DNA of 6,003 nucleotides, taken from positions 1 to 6,003 of the forward strand of contig JAKJFO010000028.1 in assembly GCA_022704885.1 (NCBI GenBank), in the 5' to 3' direction. This document shows positions 1 to 6,003 of the stretch, piece by piece (within the stretch, counting starts at the first letter, position 1; every line of letters starts with the position of its first letter). Below the pieces are notes generated by a model that was not told the origin of the DNA, searched no databases, and was given only the letters and a program-made list of their open reading frames with translations. This DNA is from Candidatus Rifleibacteriota bacterium (GTDB lineage Bacteria; Riflebacteria; Ozemobacteria; Ozemobacterales; Ozemobacteraceae). The translations under genes were made by a program, and so were the position numbers.

Positions 1-314
1 TGTCCCGACTTGAACATTACCTGCCGGGCTGAAGGATTGTAAAAAAGCTCGCCGGTAATCGGTTCGGTGCCTTTGAACAGGTTGAAGTTGACAGTCTGAT
101 AGAATGACTGGTTCACGGCTCCGCCAAATTCGACGGTCAAAGGGGTTTCCGGCGACACGCCCACGGCCATGTCGGTCGGGAAATGGTTAGCTACGCTGAT
201 GGCAGCAGTTTCTGTGTTCATGCTGTTTCGGTTCAGCGCGGCAGCAAGCGGCGAACTGTGGCTGATGGCGACGGCAATGGTGCAAAGAATCGCCGCCCGT
301 TTCCAACGGTTCAT
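1..314 (-). CDS. Exported protein with signal peptide and N-terminal Ig-like (SbsA/Big_5-like) domain, partial
   Basis: Reads leftward from an ATG at 314-312 and runs off the left edge without a stop, giving 104 codons of an N-terminus. The start is fixed by a strong Shine-Dalgarno (GAGGAGG, minus strand, 327-321) six bases before the ATG. Residues 1-26 look like a Sec signal peptide: basic n-region (NRWKR), hydrophobic core (AAILCTIAVAI) and likely cleavage after LAAA. There is no convincing lipobox. From about residue 44 the sequence has the pattern of bacterial Ig-like domains of the SbsA type: FPTDMAVGVSPETPLTVEF, then alternating beta-strand-like segments up to VMFKSG. Such domains occur, often in tandem, in surface and secreted proteins, where they act as spacers or adhesive modules. 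The function of the whole protein cannot be told because the rest lies outside the window. It is divergent from the ATPase operon and probably unrelated to it. Confidence 0.8.
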   Translation of the reverse strand, partial: MNRWKRAAILCTIAVAISHSSPLAAALNRNSMNTETAAISVANHFPTDMAVGVSPETPLTVEFGGAVNQSFYQTVNFNLFKGTEPITGELFYNPSARQVMFKSG

Positions 315-383
315 AAATTACCTCCTCAAGCTAATGCTCTTCAGGTAACTAATCGGCTGTTGGGCAGTTTAAGTTTAAGCAAA

Positions 384-412
384 ATTTTCCGGCCACTTTC
401 ATCATCCGGCAA
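384..412 (-). promoter_or_regulatory. Candidate promoter for the leftward exported-protein gene
   Basis: On the minus strand, TTGCCG (412-407) and GAAAAT (389-384) are 17 bp apart and each match the sigma70 consensus at four of six positions. Transcription would begin near 377 and leave a leader of roughly 60 nt. The match is weak and the region AT-rich, so this is only a suggestion. Confidence 0.2.
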
Positions 413-493
413 CAGGCGTGGCAATTAAGTCGTGTCGGAAGCGTCTATTCCGGCAGCTTTGACAATTTTTTCACAAAGTTGCAGTCGGTACAG

Positions 494-521
494 TTGAAAA
501 TTCGGCTCAATCGTGTTAAAT
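494..521 (+). promoter_or_regulatory. Candidate promoter for the V-ATPase operon
   Basis: TTGAAA (494-499) and TTAAAT (516-521) are 16 bp apart. The -35 matches consensus at five of six positions and the -10 at four of six. Transcription would start near 528, giving a leader of about 48 nt before the first ATPase ATG. A better -35 hexamer, TTGACA at 459-464, has no acceptable -10 within 16-18 bp, so I prefer the downstream pair. The organism's sigma factor preferences are unknown. Confidence 0.3.
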
Positions 522-534
522 CTATGCAATTAAA

Positions 535-561
535 ATTCAGCGTACGCTTTTTTAGCTGAGT
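535..561 (+). promoter_or_regulatory. Palindrome and potential leader hairpin before the ATPase operon
   Basis: A perfect 10-bp DNA palindrome, AGCGTACGCT, lies at 539-548 and is followed by six T (548-553). An overlapping longer inverted repeat, ATTCAGC (535-541) with GCTGAGT (555-561), could form a 7-bp stem with one G-U pair and a 13-nt loop, ending three bases before the Shine-Dalgarno. The palindrome could be an operator for a dimeric regulator. The longer stem could act in the RNA leader. Chance occurrence is also possible. Confidence 0.3.
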
Positions 562-575
562 CCAAGGAGATAATT

Positions 576-1163
576 ATGGGAATGGATGTTGCAACCTTTG
601 CCAAACAGCTCAGGGAAGACGGAATCGAAGCCGCGAAGGCAGAAGCCGCTAAAATTCTTACTGATGCCCGCAAAGAGGCCGAAAAAATTGTCAGCGCCGC
701 TCAGGCTGATGCTGCCAAGCTCGAAAAAGAGGCCAGACACAGAATTCAACAGGAAAAAGTTCGCTCTGAGGACGAAATGAAACTGGTCGCCCGCGACCTC
801 GTTAACAGTTTCCGCAAAAACATCGAAGCCGTTGGTGCGCGTCTGCTCAAAGACAAAGTCGCCGAGGGCCTCAACGAAAAAGAGGTCATCAAGACTGCTA
901 TTGTTGAAATGCTGAAAATACAGTCAGACAAGAAAGACTGGGAAGTCTCTCTCGGCGCGAAAATTGCCAAACCTCTTGCCGACGTTGTGCTGGCGCAGTT
1001 CAAAGAGAAGGGTGCCGTTGCCAGACTCGGTCAGGAACTTAACAAAGCCGGTTTTGAGATGCGTTCTGGCGGAGGCAGCGAAGTATTTGAACTGACTGAT
1101 GAATCGGTAACCGAAACCTTTAAAAAGCTGCTTTCACCCGAGCTCAAGAAGCTGCTGGCTTAA
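576..1163 (+). CDS. atpE: V-type ATP synthase subunit E (peripheral stator stalk)
   Basis: A 195-residue soluble protein forming the peripheral stalk that holds the A3B3 head against rotation and links it to the N-terminal domain of subunit I. Residues of about 5-80 are highly charged, rich in Ala, Glu and Lys and without proline, as in the long N-terminal coiled coil of E subunits. The C-terminal part, from about residue 120, is the globular head-binding domain (RSGGGSEVFELTDESVTETF, ending LSPELKKLLA), which matches the usual E-subunit ending. The start at 576 is chosen over the in-frame ATG at 582 because AAGGAGA (564-570) is five bases upstream of it. It opens the operon, 15 bp before the DUF2764 gene. 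No G/H partner gene, which pairs with E in Thermus and Enterococcus enzymes, is found beside it. The symbol follows V-type naming and is not F-type atpE (subunit c). Confidence 0.9.
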   Translation: MGMDVATFAKQLREDGIEAAKAEAAKILTDARKEAEKIVSAAQADAAKLEKEARHRIQQEKVRSEDEMKLVARDLVNSFRKNIEAVGARLLKDKVAEGLNEKEVIKTAIVEMLKIQSDKKDWEVSLGAKIAKPLADVVLAQFKEKGAVARLGQELNKAGFEMRSGGGSEVFELTDESVTETFKKLLSPELKKLLA

Positions 1164-1178
1164 TCAAGGCGAATAACA

Positions 1179-1892
1179 GTGTCAGATAATCTTTTTTACC
1201 TGTTGACGCTTTTGCCGTCGCTGCCGAACCTCGGTGAACCGCTGACCCCGGAAGACGCAATGGCGAAAATCCGCGAAGAGAGCGGTGCCGGCCTGTTGCT
1301 GCTCGCTGACCTTCTTGAATGCGAGCACGAAATTGAAAAATGCGCTTCAATTTATTATGTGCAGGGCAGCCGCGATTATACGCCGAACCTCTCTGAGCGA
1401 CTGCCTGAAGCTTTTCAGGAGCTGTTCGCAACTTACCATCAGCGCGACGAAGCCGACTGGCTGACTGCCATTTATGCGGCCTGGTTCGATCTGCTGATCG
1501 AACTTGGCGATGTCACCGGCTCAGGTCTGCTCAAAGAATGGGCGAAATGGGAATACTCTTTGCGCACCCGTCTGCGCATCGAGCGCCTGCGTGCCGCCGG
1601 CAGGCTTCCCGCTGATGTCGACGCCATTGTTCCTGAATTCATGAAGGAACTCTCAGATCAGCCCGATCAGCAACAGCTGATCGAAGCCGCCAGAGCTTCA
1701 ACTGAGCCGATGAAGGCCGAGAAAATGCTCGACCAGGCTCGAATAGACTATCTGCGCCGTTCGGTAGCCCAGTTCTCATTTTCGGTCGATGAACTGGTCG
1801 CTTACATGCTCGAACTGCGCATTCATCAACGATATGCACGCTTACGCCCCGAAGCGGGGCGCAAACTTCTTGAGGAGGTCACCAGGCTGTGA
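1179..1892 (+). CDS. DUF2764 family protein, probable V-ATPase subunit C/d-like component
   Basis: A 237-residue, largely helical soluble protein. The N-terminus (NLFYLLTLLPSLPNLGEP) and the central segment EWAKWEYSLRTRLRIERLR (residues 120-138) fit my recollection of the DUF2764 family, found in bacterial V-ATPase operons between E and A. The family is generally regarded as the bacterial counterpart of subunit C (eukaryotic d), the funnel-shaped adaptor between shaft and membrane ring. That role rests mainly on gene position and distant similarity, so it is an inference here. The start is GTG at 1179, with a weak Shine-Dalgarno-like AAGG at 1166-1169. No ATG nearby would keep the conserved N-terminus. 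Its stop overlaps the GTG start of subunit A by four bases, implying translational coupling. No membrane segment or nucleotide-binding motif is visible. Confidence 0.82.
   Translation: MSDNLFYLLTLLPSLPNLGEPLTPEDAMAKIREESGAGLLLLADLLECEHEIEKCASIYYVQGSRDYTPNLSERLPEAFQELFATYHQRDEADWLTAIYAAWFDLLIELGDVTGSGLLKEWAKWEYSLRTRLRIERLRAAGRLPADVDAIVPEFMKELSDQPDQQQLIEAARASTEPMKAEKMLDQARIDYLRRSVAQFSFSVDELVAYMLELRIHQRYARLRPEAGRKLLEEVTRL
1845..1861 (+). other. Perfect GC-rich hairpin within gene end, upstream of subunit A ribosome site
   Basis: CGCCCCG (1845-1851) and CGGGGCG (1855-1861) form a perfect 7-bp, all-GC stem with the 3-nt loop AAG. It sits in the last codons of the DUF2764 gene and ends 10 nt before the GAGGAGG that serves subunit A. 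There is no T-run after it, so it is not an intrinsic terminator. It could be an RNA stability or processing element, or simply codon choice in a Leu-Arg-Pro-Glu-Ala-Gly-Arg stretch. Confidence 0.4.
1872..1878 (+). promoter_or_regulatory. Strong Shine-Dalgarno for subunit A (supports GTG start)
   Basis: GAGGAGG lies inside the upstream gene, 10 nt before the GTG at 1889. It fixes the subunit A start at a non-ATG codon that overlaps the preceding stop (GTGA). Confidence 0.75.
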
Positions 1893-3625
1893 GTACAACC
1901 GGTCGAATAGTTACTGTTTACGGCAATATGGTTACTGCAGAATTTGAAGGCTCGGTTCGACAGAATGCGGTTGCTTACTGTCAGCGTTCTGACGGAGTCA
2001 GACTCATGTCGGAAATCATTCGCGTTCGTGGAAAACGTGCCGACATGCAGGTTTTTGAGCTTACCCGCGGGCTTAAAGTAGGGGATCTGGTTGATATCAC
2101 CGAAGAACTGCTCTCGGTAGAACTGGGGCCCGGCCTGATCGGCATGGTTTATGACGGCCTGCAGAACCCGCTTCCTGAAATGGCCGAGAAGATCGGCAAG
2201 TTTCTCGAACCCGGTCATTATCTCAAGGCACTCGACCGCAATAAGCAGTGGGAATTTGCCCCGTCGGCCAGTATCGGTGACACGGTCACCGCTGCCGAGA
2301 ACCTTGGCAAGGTCAAAGAGAACATTTTCGATCACTTCATCATGGCGCCATTCACGCTCAGCGGCGAATGGAAAGTCAAAAAGATCGCTTCTGCCGGCAA
2401 ATACAAGGTCGATGACGAAATCGCCGTTCTCGAAAAAGATGGCGAAACGATTTCGGTCAACATGATCCAGCGCTGGCCGGTGCGTCTGCCGCTGGGCATC
2501 TACAACGAGCGCCTGCTGCCGACTGAACCGATGATCACCAAACAGCGCATCATCGATACCTTCTTCCCGGTTATGCTGGGTGGAACCTACTGTATTCCCG
2601 GCCCGTTCGGTGCCGGCAAAACGGTTCTGCAACAGATCACCAGCCGTCACGCCGAAATCGACCTGGTTATCGTCGCGGCCTGCGGTGAACGCGCCGGCGA
2701 AGTCGTTGAAACTCTGCGCGAATTCCCGCACCTCAAAGACCCGCGTACCGGTAAAACCCTGATAGAACGCACCATCATCATCTGCAATACTTCAAGTATG
2801 CCGGTTGCGGCCCGCGAATCGTCAGTTTATACTGCAGTTACCCTCGGCGAATATTATCGCCAGGTCGGCCTCAACGTGCTGCTGCTTGCCGATTCGACCT
2901 CGCGCTGGGCGCAGGCTCTGCGCGAAATGAGCGGCCGTCTCGAAGAAATTCCCGGTGAAGAAGCCTTTCCGGCTTATCTCGAAAGCTCTATCGCCCGTTT
3001 CTATGAACGCGGCGGCATTGTCGAACTTAAAGACGGTCGCAAGGCGTCGCTGACCATCGGTGGCACTGTCAGTCCGGCCGGCGGCAACTTCGAAGAACCG
3101 GTTACCCAGGGTACTCTTAAGGTTGTCGGCGCATTCCTTGGCCTGTCATACGCCCGATCATATGCCCGCCGTTTCCCGGCTATCGACCCGCTTGAATCCT
3201 GGTCGAAATACACCGGCACCATCGCAGTCGAAAAGGTTGCCTGGGCGCACGCATTCTTGCGCCGCGGCAAAGGTATCTTTGAAATGATGCAGGTTGTCGG
3301 TGAAGAAGGCACCTCGATCGACGATTTCATCATCTATCTGAAATCAGAATTTCTCGACAACGTATATCTGCAGCAGAACTCGTTCGACGAAGTCGATGCC
3401 GCCTGCCCGACCGACCGGCAGCAGTATCTTTTCGACATGGTCTGCAACGTGCTCAAACATGAATTCACGATTACCGACAAGAATGTGGCCCGCGACATGT
3501 TCTTCACTCTTACCGAGCAGTTCCGTAACTGGAACTATGCGCCCTGGCAGAGCGATCGCATGAAAGAGGCCGAGGCCGCGATCAAAAAGACTCTGAGCAG
3601 CAAGGAGGCCACCGCCAATGCGTAA
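1889..3625 (+). CDS. atpA: V-type ATP synthase catalytic subunit A
   Basis: Catalytic subunit of the A3B3 head, binding and hydrolysing or synthesising ATP at the A-B interfaces. At 578 residues it has the family's usual length. In order: an N-terminal beta barrel (about 1-70, starting [15 protein letters not shown]), the A-subunit-specific insertion or bulge (about 110-190, after [16 protein letters not shown]), the nucleotide-binding domain (about 210-440) and a helical C-terminal domain that includes [16 protein letters not shown]. The P-loop GPFGAGKT is at 238-245 with Lys244 and Thr245. The catalytic glutamate is Glu267 in CGERAGE, and the Walker B aspartate is Asp335 in [11 protein letters not shown]. 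The cysteine in the P-loop of eukaryotic A subunits is replaced by Ala242. All key residues are intact, so the enzyme should be active. The start is GTG, coupled to the DUF2764 stop (4-bp overlap). Its 3' end overlaps subunit B by 8 bp. Confidence 0.97.
   Translation: MSTTGRIVTVYGNMVTAEFEGSVRQNAVAYCQRSDGVRLMSEIIRVRGKRADMQVFELTRGLKVGDLVDITEELLSVELGPGLIGMVYDGLQNPLPEMAEKIGKFLEPGHYLKALDRNKQWEFAPSASIGDTVTAAENLGKVKENIFDHFIMAPFTLSGEWKVKKIASAGKYKVDDEIAVLEKDGETISVNMIQRWPVRLPLGIYNERLLPTEPMITKQRIIDTFFPVMLGGTYCIPGPFGAGKTVLQQITSRHAEIDLVIVAACGERAGEVVETLREFPHLKDPRTGKTLIERTIIICNTSSMPVAARESSVYTAVTLGEYYRQVGLNVLLLADSTSRWAQALREMSGRLEEIPGEEAFPAYLESSIARFYERGGIVELKDGRKASLTIGGTVSPAGGNFEEPVTQGTLKVVGAFLGLSYARSYARRFPAIDPLESWSKYTGTIAVEKVAWAHAFLRRGKGIFEMMQVVGEEGTSIDDFIIYLKSEFLDNVYLQQNSFDEVDAACPTDRQQYLFDMVCNVLKHEFTITDKNVARDMFFTLTEQFRNWNYAPWQSDRMKEAEAAIKKTLSSKEATANA
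3602..3608 (+). promoter_or_regulatory. Shine-Dalgarno for subunit B, inside subunit A
   Basis: AAGGAGG lies in the last codons of subunit A, nine bases before the ATG at 3618. It selects this ATG, which overlaps the subunit A stop codon region by 8 bp. Confidence 0.75.
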
Positions 3626-4913
3626 GTATTACACCAGGATCGACAATATCGCCGGTAACGTCGCCACTCTCAAGGCGACCGGCGTGTCTTACGAAGAATT
3701 GGCCGTGGTCGAAGGCTCATGGGGCAAATCGCTGGCCCAGGTTATCAGAGTCAGTGACGACAACGTGGCTTTGCAGGTTTTTGCCGGCACCCGCGGTGTT
3801 TCGACCGGTGATAAAGTTTCTTTTCTTGGTTCATCAATGCGCTTCAGCTTCTCTGATGACCTTTTTGGCCGCGTATTCTCGGGCGGCGGCGAGCCGCGCG
3901 ACGGTCGCAGCGAACTGACCGACAACCTCATCGAAGTCGGCGGCCCGGCAGTTAATCCGGCTGTGCGCCTGATGCCACACCGCATGATCCCGACCAATAT
4001 TCCGATGATCGACGTCTTCAACACTCTCGTCGAGGGCCAGAAGCTGCCAATTTTCTCGATTCCGGGCGAACCTTACAACGAACTGCTCGCCAGAATCGCT
4101 TTGCAGGCCGAAGCCGACGTTATCATCTTCGGCGGCATGGGGCTCAAATACGACGAATACCTGTTCTTCAAGAACAGGCTCGAAGAGGGCGGCGCCATGG
4201 CGCGCACCATCATGTTCGTTCACACCGCTTCCGATCCGGTTGTCGAATGCCTGCAGACGCCAGATATCGCCCTGACCGTTGCCGAAAAGTTCGCTGTGCA
4301 GGGTAAGAGGGTTCTTGTGCTGCTCACCGACATGACCAACTTCGCCAACGCCCTCAAAGAAATCTCGATCACCATGGAACAGATTCCGTCCAACCGTGGT
4401 TACCCGGGCGATCTCTATTCGCAGCTTGCATCGCGCTACGAAAAAGCAGTCGTTTTCGAAGAAGGTGGCTCGATTACATTGATGGCAGTTACCACCATGC
4501 CTGGCGATGACGTTACCCACCCGGTTCCCGATAATACCGGTTACATCACCGAAGGTCAGTTCTATCTCAAGAACGGCGTTATCGACCCCTTTGGCTCTCT
4601 GTCGCGTCTCAAACAGCAGGTTAACGCCAAGACCCGCGACGACCACCGCGCCATAATGGACGGCTGCATTCAGCTTTATGCCAAATGTCGCGAAACCCGC
4701 GAAAAGCGCGCCATGGGCTTCGAAATGTCAGACTGGGACCAGAAGCTCCTCAAATACGGCGACAGTTTTGAAAAGGAAATCATGAGTTTCTCGGCCAATG
4801 TAAACCTGTTTGACGCTCTGCAACAGTGCTGGGAAATCCTGGCCGCCCACTTTGAGCCGCGCGAAACCGGTATCCGATCGAGTCTCTGCGACCAGTTCTG
4901 GCCGCAGAAGTAA
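3618..4913 (+). CDS. atpB: V-type ATP synthase subunit B (regulatory/non-catalytic)
   Basis: Non-catalytic partner of A in the hexameric head. It is 431 residues, somewhat shorter than the roughly 460 of archaeal-type B subunits. The N-terminal barrel (about 1-75) is followed by the nucleotide-binding fold. Where A has a P-loop, B has SIPGEPYN (147-154) without the Gly-Lys-Thr/Ser end, so no catalysis is expected. SLSRL places the conserved arginine finger at Arg330, reaching into the catalytic site of [22 protein letters not shown] and [22 protein letters not shown] are hallmark B-subunit segments. The loop form SxxGEPYN, with the following [14 protein letters not shown], resembles my recollection of spirochaete and chlamydial enzymes more than the GSGLPxNE form of Thermus or Enterococcus. 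The gene overlaps A by 8 bp and lies 12 bp before D, in the same operon. Confidence 0.96.
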   Translation: MRKYYTRIDNIAGNVATLKATGVSYEELAVVEGSWGKSLAQVIRVSDDNVALQVFAGTRGVSTGDKVSFLGSSMRFSFSDDLFGRVFSGGGEPRDGRSELTDNLIEVGGPAVNPAVRLMPHRMIPTNIPMIDVFNTLVEGQKLPIFSIPGEPYNELLARIALQAEADVIIFGGMGLKYDEYLFFKNRLEEGGAMARTIMFVHTASDPVVECLQTPDIALTVAEKFAVQGKRVLVLLTDMTNFANALKEISITMEQIPSNRGYPGDLYSQLASRYEKAVVFEEGGSITLMAVTTMPGDDVTHPVPDNTGYITEGQFYLKNGVIDPFGSLSRLKQQVNAKTRDDHRAIMDGCIQLYAKCRETREKRAMGFEMSDWDQKLLKYGDSFEKEIMSFSANVNLFDALQQCWEILAAHFEPRETGIRSSLCDQFWPQK

Positions 4914-4925
4914 CGGTGAGATAAA

Positions 4926-5525
4926 ATGGCTGACAAAATCAAAAAAACCCGGCCGGAACTGCTTAAACAGCGGCGACAACTCGCCATGTTCAAGCGTTTT
5001 CTGCCGACGCTGCTGCTCAAAAAACAGCAGATCCAGTCAGAAATTCTCAAGGTGCGCGCGCAGCGCATAAAACTTGATGAACAGATGCAGGCGCTGATTG
5101 CCCGCAGCGACGACTGGGCGACACTGTTTTCTGAATCGCTGCCGGGGCCGATCACCAGACTGGTCAAGGTCAAGGGCATCGAGCGCGGTATTAAAAACGT
5201 TGCCGGTATCAAACTGCCGGTCGTTGCCAATGTCGAATACGAAGTCAGTGACTATAGCCGGCTTAGCACGCCGCTCTGGGTCGACGCCGGGCTCGAATTC
5301 CTCAAACAACTTCTCGAACTGCGCGAACAGATGAAGGTGCTCTACGAACAGGAAGCCGTTCTGCAGAAAGAACTGCGCAAGGTCACGCAGCGCGTTAACC
5401 TGTTCGAAAAGGTCATGATTCCTCAATCAAAAGAGAATATCAGACTTATCCGCATCTCTCTTGCCGAAGAACAGACGTCTGCCGTTGGCCGCTCGAAGAT
5501 CGCCAAGGGCAAGTCAGCAGGATAA
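4926..5525 (+). CDS. atpD: V-type ATP synthase subunit D (central rotor shaft)
   Basis: A 199-residue protein forming the rotating central shaft that passes through A3B3 and transmits torque to the membrane ring. Its two long helical stretches (about 8-65 and 120-165) fit the antiparallel coiled coil of the family. They include LLLKKQQIQSEILKVRAQRIKL near the N-terminus and the conserved VTQRVNLFEKVMIP at 153-166. The middle segment (about 70-118) is the less helical tip. The C-terminus is basic and Lys/Gly-rich, with a short disordered-looking tail. The ATG at 4926 follows a weak GGTGAG (4915-4920) by five bases and lies 12 bp after the stop of B. In archaeal and Thermus-type enzymes a small subunit F binds D; no F gene is seen here. 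The symbol is V-type naming and does not mean F-type atpD (beta). Confidence 0.93.
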   Translation: MADKIKKTRPELLKQRRQLAMFKRFLPTLLLKKQQIQSEILKVRAQRIKLDEQMQALIARSDDWATLFSESLPGPITRLVKVKGIERGIKNVAGIKLPVVANVEYEVSDYSRLSTPLWVDAGLEFLKQLLELREQMKVLYEQEAVLQKELRKVTQRVNLFEKVMIPQSKENIRLIRISLAEEQTSAVGRSKIAKGKSAG

Positions 5526-5537
5526 GGAGCGACAGCA

Positions 5538-6003
5538 ATGATTCATCCGATGAAAAAACTTCTGCTGGCAGCTCGAACCAGCGACCGTCAGGCAGTACTT
5601 GAAGTTCTGCGTGAAGCTGAACTGGTGCATGTCGATCCGGTTCAGACCGTCGTGATTCCAGCAACTCTCAATGAATCGATCGAAAATACCCGCAAGGTAA
5701 TCGGGCTTTTGCAGCAGCTCAATCCTGACCTCAAGGGCAAACTGGCGACGCCCGGCACGCCCGCACGTCTGGTCGAAGAGGCGCTCGTTCACGAAAAAGC
5801 CATTCCCGCGCAGCGCGACAAAATTGCTGCCTTGCGCCAGGAACTCGAAGAAACTGCGGCCTGGGGCAACCTCGGGCTCAAAGACCTCGTCTGGCTCGAA
5901 GAAAATGGCCTGAACATCGGCTTCTATCGAGGCCCGGCCGATGCGGTTGCCGAGATCGTTGCCGAATATACTGTAGAAATTTCGCAGACTGCCGGCAGCT
6001 CTC
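5538..6003 (+). CDS. atpI: V-type ATP synthase subunit I (membrane stator), N-terminal part
   Basis: The first 155 codons of subunit I (a-subunit homologue), which runs off the right edge. The whole protein usually has about 600 or more residues: a cytoplasmic N-terminal half that binds the peripheral stalk, and a C-terminal membrane half that carries the ion half-channels next to the K ring. Only the cytoplasmic part is present and, as expected, no membrane helix is seen. The opening MIHPMKKLLLAA followed by LREAELVHVDPV matches the family's ferredoxin-like N-terminal fold. Residues of about 75-112 are charged and helical (coiled coil), and WGNLGLKDLVWLEENGLNIGFYRGP is a typical later segment. 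The start at 5538 has AAGGAG (5524-5529) eight bases upstream. The later ATG at 5550 would remove the conserved MI-P opening. The essential membrane arginine and the ion specificity lie outside the window. Confidence 0.9.
   Translation, partial: MIHPMKKLLLAARTSDRQAVLEVLREAELVHVDPVQTVVIPATLNESIENTRKVIGLLQQLNPDLKGKLATPGTPARLVEEALVHEKAIPAQRDKIAALRQELEETAAWGNLGLKDLVWLEENGLNIGFYRGPADAVAEIVAEYTVEISQTAGSS

Larger units (their letters stand above)
315..575. other. Divergent intergenic region between exported-protein gene and ATPase operon
   Basis: These 261 bp separate two divergent start codons and carry no convincing gene. The stretch is visibly more AT-rich than the flanking coding DNA, as expected for a control region. 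It contains both Shine-Dalgarno sites, weak sigma70-like promoter candidates in each direction, an isolated perfect TTGACA at 459-464 with no good -10 at normal spacing, an inverted repeat (CGGAA 436-440 / TTCCG 448-452, 7-nt loop), a tandem GTTTAA pair (367-378) and the palindrome at 539-548. Which of these are used cannot be settled by eye. Confidence 0.7.

Noticed and set aside
183..428. Plus-strand open frame of 81 codons over the left gene and intergenic region
   Set aside because: It lies antisense to the signal peptide region and runs through promoter-like DNA. It has no Shine-Dalgarno and its composition is not protein-like.
542..554. The palindrome plus T6 as a terminator or attenuator
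   Set aside because: The 10-bp palindrome would leave only a 3-bp RNA stem with a tetraloop, too weak for termination.
1845..1861. The GC hairpin as an intrinsic terminator
   Set aside because: No T-run follows the stem, and it lies inside an operon whose next gene must be expressed.
1826..2731. Minus-strand open frame of 301 codons opposite subunit A
   Set aside because: Long antisense frame caused by the codon bias of a GC-rich conserved gene. No family is recognised, and subunit A on the other strand is unmistakable.
3834..4646. Minus-strand open frame of 270 codons opposite subunit B
   Set aside because: Shadow of subunit B. It is rich in His, Asp, Arg and Phe in the way antisense frames of such genes are, with no family signature.
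4676..5230. Minus-strand open frame of 184 codons across the B-D junction
   Set aside because: Ser/Leu/Arg-rich translation typical of a reverse frame. It spans two well-supported genes and has no recognisable domain.
576..6003. F-type ATP synthase operon
   Set aside because: The A-specific bulge, GPFGAGKT P-loop, non-catalytic B without a P-loop, and D and I subunits define a V/A-type enzyme. No F-type subunit is present.

Overview
The window holds the first six genes of a bacterial V-type (A/V-type) rotary ATPase operon on the + strand. A separate, divergently transcribed gene for an exported protein is cut by the left edge. I see no mobile element, tRNA, rRNA, CRISPR array or defence-type system.

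Layout. Positions 1-314 (minus strand) encode the N-terminus of an exported protein: a signal peptide followed by the start of a bacterial Ig-like (SbsA/Big_5-like) domain. Positions 315-575 are a 261-bp divergent intergenic region with weak promoter candidates for both directions. It also has a 10-bp palindrome and a potential leader hairpin just before the first ATPase gene. The operon then runs subunit E (576-1163), a DUF2764-type protein thought to take the place of subunit C/d (1179-1892), catalytic subunit A (1889-3625), subunit B (3618-4913), central-stalk subunit D (4926-5525) and the start of membrane subunit I (5538 to the right edge). All genes are tightly packed: gaps are 15, -4, -8, 12 and 12 bp. 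They are almost certainly one transcript, and a gene for the proteolipid ring subunit K would be expected just beyond the window.

How the genes work together. A and B form the A3B3 ATP-hydrolysing or ATP-synthesising head. D is the rotor shaft inside it. E is the peripheral stator stalk that ties the head to the N-terminal domain of I. The DUF2764 protein is probably the adaptor between shaft and ring. I forms the membrane stator next to the K ring. The sequence visible here does not decide whether the ion is H+ or Na+, or whether the enzyme makes or consumes ATP.

Organism. The gene order E-DUF2764-A-B-D-I, with no F or G/H gene among them, is the arrangement known from Spirochaetes, Chlamydiae, Bacteroidetes and some related or candidate phyla. 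Archaea and the Thermus/Enterococcus type use a different order and gene set. The DNA is moderately GC-rich, with clear Shine-Dalgarno sites and GTG starts. A signal peptide plus Ig-like domain fits a free-living or host-associated bacterium with a cell envelope. I cannot assign the phylum from this window alone.
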